From: Anisodus tanguticus
Lineage: Eukaryota; Streptophyta; Magnoliopsida; Solanales; Solanaceae
Direction: 5' to 3'
Length of the DNA: 64,000 nt
Assembly (NCBI GenBank): GCA_034509755.1
Contig: CM067546.1
Span: 29,875,876 to 29,939,875 of the forward strand
Part shown: piece by piece, positions 55,035 through 64,000 of the stretch
Layout of the letters: every line of letters begins with the position of its first letter
Numbering within the stretch: the first letter of the stretch is position 1
Notes under the pieces: generated by a model
Told to the model about the DNA's origin: nothing
Seen by the model: the letters and a program-made list of their open reading frames with translations, nothing else
The model's database searches: none
Made by a program: the position numbers and the translations under genes

Positions 55035-56573
55035 CTTTTATAATCTGAAGAATTAGATAGACCGGAAATCAAATTCAAAATCTATTTCCTATTATACACA
55101 TTCATTTTGGCTAATCAACAAGCCCTTTTGTTCAATTAGCTCCCACTATTTTAACATACTTCTACGACCCCATGGTAGAAAACGGACCTATATTAATTGA
55201 GGTCATAATGGGCCAAGATCCAAGCCTATCTCCGAGTTTGCTTTGGCTGATAACCTTAATAACATATCTTGGTAGGTTCTAAAATAATTCACAACTCTTG
55301 GTTGATCAAATTATTACATTTAATCTTGCGTCCTTAGATTAGTCCGACACTTTGGGGCCAAGATTTGTCTAAGCAAGTCAACCCCATTACACGTCTGCGT
55401 TTATGTATCTAAGCAAATTTGGCCTTTGTGAGCAAACACTTTGGTGTAAATACCCACAAAAGTTTATCATTTACCTTTACATTAGAACACATCTATGAAA
55501 GAGTCTAGGTCCTTGTAGACTTAGATCAAATGCTTTGGCATAAATACTCGTATCGCCGAAAAGGATTTTGCACTATAACAATTATAATGGACGACGCGTT
55601 TTAATTTAGACTTGTATTTAAAGTTTTGGGGAATATTTTAATTTTAGGGTTCTAACCAAGATCAACACTTTTACGCCATATCCAATATGACATTTTAACA
55701 TCATGCAAACTAAAGACACATATAGTTTTGGGAATCGTCAACCCAATATGTATGATATAAGATGGTTTAATCAAACACTGGGCGCTGCCTGCCCAGACAA
55801 TTATAGCGGACACTATTCTAGAAATGTAAATGACAAATATTTTGACATTTAGCACATAAAACAGTATACTTATCAAATAATATACTGTGTAATAATAATG
55901 TTGGGTTAAGTATTAAATATTCTGAACTCAAAATTATTATTTTTTGTTTCTAGACTGGTGGGGCCGCGGCGCGGCGCTTTAGAGGCTGTAACATTTCTGC
56001 TTCTGCAATTTAATTAGCACCTATGCGCGCTATGAGAGCGAAACATTTCTGTTTCTGAAAATGAATTAGCGTTGCGGCGCCTGTTGTCCAGTGGGTTCAT
56101 ATTTTAAAAAATGAAGCATTAGCGTCGCGGCGCTCCACCATGGAGCCGCGGCGCCTCCTTGAAACCCTAATCAGAGCCGCAGAGCCCTACCATAGGGTCG
56201 CGGCGCCGACGTCCTTACAAGTGTTTCTGTGTTGATTTTCAAAAAATCGTTCAACTCCTAAATCCAATTTAGGGATCAATACACATGTCCTTTATCATCA
56301 CCCACCATTATCAATAACGCCCATATCGACCATCATCCGTTCTTTACTCGTTCTTAGCCATACACCGTGTAATGAGTCGGACAACGCACTTGGCTTAGTT
56401 CGAGTTAGAGCGGAATGACTTCCTCGAGTTAGCGTAGGAGATAATTTAGGGTGATACCAAAAGGTCAACATTCGTTCAAGACATATAGGATTTCAAAAAT
56501 CCTTGTTTTGATACAATTTTATGCTTAACCCATATTATTATTCTATTCAATTATTGTATAACGATTTAACCAT
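55035..56573 (-). other. Long leader of D1 between primer site and gag
   Basis: About 1.5 kb with no coding domain. It contains a cluster of GC-rich boxes at about 55961-56210 (GGGCCGCGGCGCGGCGC, AGCGTCGCGGCGCTCCACC, GGAGCCGCGGCGCCTCC and others). It likely holds packaging signals, but none can be pinpointed. Confidence 0.6.
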
Positions 56574-56578
56574 CCTGA

Positions 56579-56590
56579 GCTCTGATACCA
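56579..56590 (-). other. Primer binding site of D1
   Basis: Minus strand TGGTATCAGAGC, a perfect 12-base match to the initiator tRNA-Met complement, one base from the LTR. Confidence 0.96.
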
Positions 56591-56591
56591 C

Positions 56592-58138
56592 TGAAGGAAT
56601 TTATTGGGTTCAAAACACATAAGTAAGGCACAACGGAAGTTTAAAAGTTTTGTTTCTTACTTACCCCAACAATAATTTCTGGTATGGTTATACAACAATG
56701 AAACTTGTAACATAAAACATTTACTTACAAGTTATAATAATCTGAAATCTTTATCAACTGTGAGGTGCACACGCGATTTCCCTTCCAATTGCAAGCTCCA
56801 AGCTTCAATGTATTTCTCCTTCGGAAAACTAGGAAATCCGGCAGAGGTTTGAGAGTATTTGATTCTAAGTCTCTAAGGCTTAGAATGTTTTTCAGAAAAA
56901 TTGTGTGTTGAATAATGAGGTGAATGCCTCTATTTATAGTTGAAAAATATGTCAAAACCGGATTAGGGTTTGACCTTGGGCCTGACCCAAAAATTGAGGC
57001 AGAGGCGCCGTGACCCTAAGGTATGGGCGCCGCGGCGCTCGACATGCGCTTGCACTGCGCCGCGGCCCTAGGGTATGGGCGCTGCGGCACTCGACTTTAT
57101 TTTTCGTGCATTCTTAATTAAATCCAAAATCTAATTTTTACTTAATTAAAATAATCATTATTCATTTAAATGTCTCAATTCCAAATCGAACATTTTAATT
57201 ACTCTCTCAATACATCTTTAGATCGAAACGGACAATCGACATAGTGTGACCCTACAGGCCTTCTCATATCGACATTAATCAAATTAAGGTCTACACTGAA
57301 CTCCTAGACGGCGCCGGAAGACGAACTCAATATGTGAAGTACGTTTACACGAATCCAGTAAACTTAACCTTTATGTGGTAAGATAAAATCCTTTCATTCA
57401 CGACACACCTGATCACGCTTAGGATCTGTCAAGTGTCTATCCAAATAGCTTAATCATTGTATCTCATCTATATTAGTTGACAACTAGACCATATTCTAAA
57501 TATGGCTATTGTGTTGGCCAACGACTTAGTCAACCTAATATCACTGAGAATCTGAGTGTTTTCTCGAATATACATCCGAGGAATGAATCCTAATCTTGGC
57601 TCAACTACCACCTTCAATCCACATCGTAATGTATCCAATACAAGCCATATCTCAACCTATAAGGCATTTGAGCTTAGGACGGGATCAAAGTACATTACTT
57701 TGTAGATAAGGCGCGTATTGACCTCAAGTCTAAGGACTTCTATCTCCCACACGCTGATCATACTTTAGACAAGTATAACAAACAGTATATCAGCAGGGTA
57801 TACCAATACTTCCAAAGTATCCATGTGTCCATCACGAGTAACCATTACTCATAGTAGGTGAGACATACTACATCCTCTAAGGATGTGATGCAGACCACAT
57901 GTCGACTTATCACATATCATCGATATCTCATTCTCGATGATCATTAGTCGAGGCTATTTTAAGAGTTACGCTCTATCATTAATAGCTCACTCTATTAATG
58001 ACAACGTAAGCTCAAGGGATGCACATTAATAAATAATTGCAAATGCCAAAATATTAATCTCCATTAATAATAATATGAATGTGTATAAAGTACATTTGTG
58101 CTAATACAAATTGTCTCTAGGACTTAAATATACTTTAA
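56592..58138 (-). repeat. 5' LTR of D1
   Basis: Pairs with 49511-51084 over its whole length with scattered substitutions. It contains the GC-rich box pair at 57004-57093. The right edge TACTTTAA (from TACTTTCA) is followed by AAAAT. Confidence 0.93.
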
Positions 58139-58382
58139 AAAATAAACGCATTTTCTTTGGAATTTCATTTCTTCGTTATTTTCTACGTAGATCACATATT
58201 TATCAGCATATTCTTCTTGGATAAGTTGTAGTTAATAGGAGTACTCAGATAATAGAGATAATTGGTCTTTAACAAATTAGTGAATATCTCCTATATGTGT
58301 TTGAAGTGACTATACTCAGGATATTAAAATTATGAATTGGAGTACTCTTCCATTAAGTCATCAAGAAATGATAGAATTAGCG

Positions 58383-58513
58383 TGATATCAGTTGATCTGT
58401 TCTCAAATCCTAATCATTCAGGTATATCCCGCGATTTACTGGCAGTAGTGTTGAGGGACCGGTACTACTATCTCCAGCAATAGTCTGACGTAAGTCAGGA
58501 AGCTAAATATATA
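58383..58513 (+). mobile_element. SINE fragment, same family as 14442-14702
   Basis: Shares TCAAATCCTAATCATTCAGG, CGCGATTTACTGGCAGTAG and CAATAGTCTGACGTAAG with the 3' half of the SINE at 14442; the tRNA-like head is missing, a typical 5' truncation. Confidence 0.75.
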
Positions 58514-58715
58514 TATAAAAAAAGGATAGAATTAGTGTGTGTTAATTAGATTAAATTATTTTGTACTGTACAATTTGTAAGTTTGATTCATATGCAGCGC
58601 TTCCCTAGGGATAGAGAAACTTATGATAGAGAGCGCTCAAAGGTGGATTCAAAGTGTTCGCTACGGGTTCACAAGAACACATTAACTTTTGTCCAAATAC
58701 TCTAAAATAAAAAAA

Positions 58716-58790
58716 GGCAATCTGATGCATTAAGCTTCCGCTATGCGCGGGGTTCGGGGAAGGGCTGGACCACAAAGGTCTTTGTCCAAA
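58716..58790 (-). mobile_element. Au-like SINE 3' fragment
   Basis: AAGCTTCCGCTATGCGCGGG and TTCGGGGAAGGGCTGGACCA are the reverse complement of the conserved 3' body of Au SINEs as I remember it (GGTCCGGCCCTTCCCCGGAC, CCCGCGCATAGCGGGAGC). Only this part is preserved. Confidence 0.65.
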
Positions 58791-59990
58791 TATTGTATGT
58801 ATTAAAATATGCACTAATATATAGATATAAATTATTATTGTATATTAATTTTGGATAGTTATCGGATTCCATAAATTCCAAATCATTAATTCGCATCTGT
58901 GAGAGTGCTTCCCTCTTTATAGACTCTAAGTGATGCAAATTTGTGTTAATCAGACTAGTGAATTTCGAATAATCATACCAAAAGAAAATGTCACTGTACA
59001 TGTTGATATGGTTTTAATTTTTAATTTTTTCTATTTAATTTCCAGTCGTTTTTTTCAACTAAATGGTCTCGAAACCAATAAAAAGAATAAAAGAAAACAA
59101 TAAAGAAGTTTTAACTTTAATTTCCCAGGCTGGATGACCACTGTTATAGGTTTGCATGAGAGGGACTGAAGGATTCTCTCAGCTTCCCTTCTTTCTTTCT
59201 TTCTTGAAAGCAATTATGCTCTTTCTTGTTTAAAATCAGAAGATATGTCTGAGCATCTGAAAATTTTATTTTCCTGTTTTCCTCTATATGTGTGATTTTA
59301 ATACTTTATCTTATCTTTCTTTTTCTCCTGTGGGAAACGAGAAGAATTTATGATGTTCACGCCAGAATCCATAAAACTAATTCACCTACAAACTAATGCA
59401 AGCAACATGCATTGTCTAGAAAATCTTTGTCTCTGTCCTTTAACCCCTTCATTAAATTTAAATTTTGAATTCGTATTTGTCCTTAACCCCTTCATTAATT
59501 TGTGTGCCATTATTATTCACGCTTATATCTTCCTTAATTTGGAACATATTCCCATTTCCATTCACCTGCCTTTTAAGTAAACAATCAAATGCTTATATGA
59601 AAGATATGTAGGCATGCTCTTAACTTTATTAGAAAATCTTTCACTATTAATCTTACTCTTCAATATTGTGTTTGGTATTAATTAAATGGTTTCCTTGTGT
59701 CTTAACCTTCTTGGGCGGCTGATCAAAGAGTAAATTCAATTCAATCCATCCATAATTCACATGTATGTACATGTATCTTTTCGTTTGTCATCCTTCGAGC
59801 TATATTTTCCTCTTTTTTATTTTGGGTTTGGACAAATGATGCCTTGGGCAAGTCACGTGACTTCACTGCGAGGATTCTTCCATTTGCCGCATCAAATTAT
59901 GTCCTGCCTAACTCATCTTTTGCATTATATCTTAGTTAGGAAGTTCATGGCACTAAGCATGTATTTGACTTGATGAACAATTAAAATTAT

Positions 59991-60560
<570 letters not shown>

Positions 60561-62105
60561 TGTAGGAAATTGTTGGGTACAAAGCATATAAGTAAGGCAC
60601 ATCGGAAGTTCAAAATTTTTTGATTCTTACTTACCCCAACAATAATTTTGGTATGGTTATATAACAATGGAACTTGTAACATAAAACATATACTTACAAG
60701 TTGGAAAATCTGGAGAATTTTTCTACCGTTAGGTGCACACGCGATTGCCCTTCCAATTGCAATCTCCAAGCTTCAATGTACTTCTCCTTCGGAAAGCTAT
60801 GAAATCCGGCAGAGGTTCGAGAGAGTATTTTATTCTAAGTCTCTAAGGCTTAGACGTTATTCTGGAAAACTGGTGTAGTATAATGAAAGTGAATGCCTCT
60901 ATTTATAGTTGAAAATTAGGTCAAAAACCGGATTAGGGTTTGACCTTGGGCCTGGCCCAAAATCGATGCAGAGGCGTCGCGACCCTAGGGTATGGGCGTT
61001 GCGGCACTCTACGTGCAGTTACACTCTCTCGATTTAATTTCCGTGCATTCTTAATTAAATCCAAAATCCAATTTTGACTTAATTAATGTAATCATTATTC
61101 ATCTAAATGTCTCGATTCCAAATCGAACATTTTAATTACTCTCTCAATACATCCTTAGATCGAAACGGACAATCGACATAGTGTGACCCTACATGCCTTC
61201 TCATATTGACATTAATCAAATTAAGGTCTACGCGGAACTCCTAGACGACGCCGAAAGACGAACTCAATATGTGAAGTACGTTTACGCGAATCCAGTAAAC
61301 TTAACCTTTATGTGGTAATATAAAATTCCTTCATTCACGACACACCCGATCAAGCTTAGGATTTGTCAAGTGTCTATCCAAATGTCTTAATCATTGTATC
61401 TCATCTATATTAGTCGACGACTAGACCATATTCTAAATATGTCTATTGCGTTGGCCAACGACTTAGTCAACCTAATATCACTAAGAATCCGAGTGTTCTC
61501 TCGAACATACATTCGAGGAATGAATCTTAATCTTGGATCAACTACCACATTCAATCTACATCGTAATGTACCCAATATAAGCCGTATCTCAACCTACAAG
61601 GCATTTGACCTTAGGACGGGATTAAAGTACATTACATTGTAGATAAGGCGCGTATTGACCTCAAGTATAAGGACTTCTATCTCCCACACGCTGATCATAC
61701 GTTAGACAAGTATAACAAACAGTATATCAGCAGGGTATACCAATACTTCCAAAGTATCCATGTGTCCATCATGGATAACCATTACTCGTAGCAGGTGAGA
61801 CATACTACATCCTCTAAGGGTGTGATGCAAACCACATGTCGACTTATCACACATCATCGATATTACATTCTCGATGATCATTAGTCGAGGCTATTTTAAG
61901 AGTTACGCTCTATCATAAAATATCTCACTCTATTAATTGACAACGTAAGCTCAAGAGATGCACATTAATGAATAATTACAAACAATCAAATAATAATTCA
62001 ATAATTGCAAATGCCAAAATATTAATCTCCATTAATAATAATATGAATGTGTCTAAGTATATTTGTCCTAATACAGATTATATCTAGGACATAAATATAC
62101 TTTCA
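60561..62105 (-). repeat. 3' LTR of D2
   Basis: Matches the D1 LTRs throughout (AAGTAAGGCACA, ATGTCTCGATTCC, GTATATCAGCAGGGTATACC). It has only one GC-rich box pair (60973-61010), while each D1 LTR has two. Confidence 0.93.
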
Positions 62106-62235
62106 ATCTCCAACTTGGCCTAGAGCCAATCTCTAACATATCTAATGCACATATTCTCAAAATGAACATTATGCTTGACTAAGCTTAATGGTTTAGTGAA
62201 TGGGTCAGCTAGATTATCGTATGTGTGAACATAGT

Positions 62236-62830
62236 CTAATCTCTACAGTCTCCACCATCTCTCTGAGTATGAGGTACTTCATTGGTACATGTTTGTTCCT
62301 TAGCTTGCGCAATCGCACCAGTGTTGTCGCAATAAACTGTTATTGGACAAGTGGCACTTGGAACAACCCCTAGTTCCTTCAGGAACTCAGATATCGCGAC
62401 AGCTTCTTTACTAGCTTCCGATCCAGCAATGTACTCAGCTTCTGTTGTCGAGTCAGCAGTTGTAGCTTGTATGGAACTTTTCCAGCTTTCTGCTCCACCA
62501 TTGAAAATATATGTGTAACCTGATTGAGATTTGTATTCATCAACATCTATCTGGAAGCTAGCATCAGTGTACCCAGTACATACCAGCTTCTCTTGTCCAC
62601 CATAGACTAAGAAATATTCTTTAGTTCGTCTAAGATACTTAAGAATACTCTTGACTGCTTTCCAGTGTTCTTCCCCAAGATTCTGCTGGAACTTGCAAGT
62701 CATACTAAGTGCAAAGGCCACATCTGGCCTAGTACAGGTCATGGCATACATGATCGATCCTATAGCCGAAGCATATGAGATCCTTTTCATGCGTTCAAGT
62801 TCTATAGAATTAGAAAGATTATCCTACTAG
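62236..62830 (-). pseudogene. RNase H region of D2
   Basis: From PDVAFALSMTCKFQQNLG and the tether SILKYLRRTKEYFLVYGG into GYTDASFQIDVDEYKSQSGY (catalytic Asp), STTEAEYIAGSEASKEAVAI (catalytic Glu) and TVYCDNTGAIAQAKE (catalytic Asp). It then loses the frame: the usual ending after QAKEPR is replaced by CTNEVPHTQRDGG, pointing to a frameshift or deletion near 62290. A frameshift near 62825 separates it from RT. Confidence 0.87.
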
Positions 62831-62978
62831 ATAACTTGATGCCTTGTCCCATAGGTAGACTGTCTTTCTTGGAATTTTCCATAGAAAAATGTCTAAGCAC
62901 TTTGTCTATGTAGACTGACTGTGATAGCCCCAACAATCTGTTAGATCTATCTCTATAGATCCTAATCCCCAGAATGTA

Positions 62979-63967
62979 TCAGGCTTCACCTAAATCCTTC
63001 ATCATGAAGGTACTGGACAACCACTCTTTGACTGACTGCAAGAGAGTCTTATTATCTCTCATTATTAATATGTCATCTACATACATGATAATGAAGGCAA
63101 TACTCATATCCTTGTGTTTACTATAAACACATGGATCGTCTTTGTTTCTGACAAAATCAAATGACTTGATAGCCTTGTCAAAGCAAATGTTCCAACTCCT
63201 TGAGGCTTGCTTAAGTCCATAAATGGACTTTTGTAGCTTGCATACATCATTTGGTTTGGACTCAATTGAAAAACCCTCAGGTTGTTTCATATACACTTCA
63301 TCAACTAGATCACCATTGAGGAAAGTAGTCTTAACGTCCATCTGCCAAATGTCATAGTCATAATGTGCAACTATTGCAAGAAAAATACGAATGGACTTAA
63401 TCTTAGCAACAAGTGAAAATGTTTTATCATAATCGACCCCAGGCCGTTGATTAAAACCTTTAGCCACCAGTCTTGCTTTATAGGTTTGTACCTTGCCATA
63501 TGCATCAATCTCCTTCTTGAAAACCCATTTGCATCCTATGGATCTAACCCTTATTGGCAAATCACCCAAGTTCCAAACTTGATTTATGTACATCGAGTCC
63601 ATCTCAGATTTCATGGCTTCTTGCCATCTCTGCGGATCAATGTCTAACATAGCTTCGCCGTAGGTTGTAGGTTCATCGTCATCAGGAATATCTATCTCAT
63701 TGTGTGTTTCAACAAGGAGATTAAGTCTTTCAGGTGGACGACGAGTCCTAGTGGTCCTACGGAGTTGAGTATTCTGCGTTTCAGTGTTTGTTGCATTCTG
63801 ATTGTGAGATGGTATTTGTGTGTTGGACAATACATCACCTTAGAGTTTTCAGGAATGTCATTTTCATGTATTTCCTGAATGTGATGATGTACAACCATGG
63901 CATCATCTTCCATTGGTTGTGTATGAGAGCCTTGCATTTCTGCACTATCTCTCACAAAGACTACCAC
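62979..63967 (-). pseudogene. reverse transcriptase and linker of D2
   Basis: The 283-codon frame 62979-63830 starts in the linker (RRTTRTRRPPERLNLLVETH, acidic DIPDDDEPTTYGEA), then PQRWQEAMKSEMDSMYINQV, KARLVAKGFNQRPGVDYDKT, QMDVKTTFLNGDL, SIYGLKQASRSWNICFD and IMYVDDILIMRDN. It ends at TGA just after KDLGEA. The linker frame 63692-63967 overlaps in another frame (GSHTQPMEDDAM), so a shift lies near 63830. It is more complete than D1 between linker and RT. Confidence 0.88.
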
Positions 63968-64000
63968 ATTTTGAAGATGGCGTACTCTAAGTACCCAATC

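Larger units (their letters stand above)
49511..58138 (-). mobile_element. D1: full-length Copia retrotransposon with long LTRs, inactivated
   Basis: An 8628-base minus-strand element with LTRs of 1574 and 1547 bases, primer site TGGTATCAGAGC, polypurine tract GCCAAGTGGGAGAT and perfect target duplication AAAAT (49506-49510 and 58139-58143). From the right: LTR, a 1.5 kb leader, gag with zinc knuckle, protease, integrase, RT, RNase H. Breaks include frameshifts in gag and RNase H, a stop in RT/RNase H and a lost protease active site. D2 at 60561 belongs to the same family and shares its LTR. Confidence 0.95.
58144..59990. other. Unassigned spacer with two SINE fragments
   Basis: No gene recognised. 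A CT-rich tract (CTTTCTTTCTTTCTT) lies near 59193. Two SINE pieces are listed separately. Short frames here have no domain signature. Confidence 0.45.
60561..64000 (-). mobile_element. D2: Copia family D element, cut by the window end
   Basis: 3' LTR at 60561-62105, then RNase H, RT and the linker reading leftward from the window edge. Same family as D1. The left target duplication would be AACAC (60556-60560); the other side lies outside the window. The visible part has a stop in RT (TGA in place of the Cys codon of GEACYILG) and a frameshift between RT and RNase H. Confidence 0.9.

Noticed and set aside
58605..59001. Two overlapping minus-strand frames near the SINE fragments
   Set aside because: One part is the Au-like SINE fragment itself; the remainder has no motif or codon bias.

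Overview
This 64 kb window is nuclear DNA of a flowering plant. It is AT-rich and made mostly of nested and decayed transposable elements, with only fragments of host genes. The Copia lineages, a BED-finger hAT transposon, a TRIM, MITEs and SINE remnants (one resembling the plant Au SINE) suggest a eudicot, perhaps Solanaceae or a relative; that placement is an inference. I see no rRNA, tRNA, CRISPR array, operon or bacterial feature. About three quarters of the bases can be assigned to elements.

Layout. 441-5551: complete but inactivated Copia element A1 (+). 6476-7346: solo LTR of family C (+). 7430-8300: probable Gypsy-type LTR relic. 8812-10261: A2, a miniature family A Copia (-) in which gag is fused to the RNase H end. 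11376-11697 and 13450-13739: two related fold-back MITEs. 14442-14702: tRNA-type SINE. 14941-18433: hAT element with a decayed transposase (+). 18434-21448: Copia B1 (-), truncated exactly at the hAT end. 21559-21828: small unrecognised gene remnant (-). 22089-22430: complete TRIM (-). 23405-28295: complete Copia B2 (-). 29455-30511: second solo LTR of family C (+). 30855-31412 and 32379-33745: a minisatellite and a 187-base satellite. 31718-32139 and 41394-41792: two related B3-domain pseudogenes (-). 34048-34624 plus 40977-41010: a host gene (+) whose last exon appears to be split by Copia C1 (34625-40971, -). 42206-46380: Copia A3 (-), joined at a chimeric breakpoint to the remains of C2 (46380-49425, -). 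49511-58138: complete Copia D1 (-). 59991-60560: relic of Copia family E, interrupted by D2 (60561 to the window end, -).

The element boundaries rest on sequence I could read directly: LTR pairs, primer binding sites matching the initiator tRNA-Met 3' end, polypurine tracts, and 5-base target duplications (CTTAT, CTCCT, ACTTT, CATAT, AAAGG, GAAGT, AAAAT, and imperfect TTTGC/TTTGT). No element in the window encodes an unbroken polyprotein; any mobility would have needed proteins supplied by other copies.

The signals that features do not explain are: paired GC-rich boxes of the GCGCCGCGGC type that recur in several otherwise unrelated element families and are present in B2 but absent from its relative B1; a 187-base satellite that looks like a dimer of two diverged monomers; paired long hairpins in an A-family LTR; and the B3 pseudogene pair on either side of an insertion-split host gene. 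I did not find a coherent undescribed multi-gene system.
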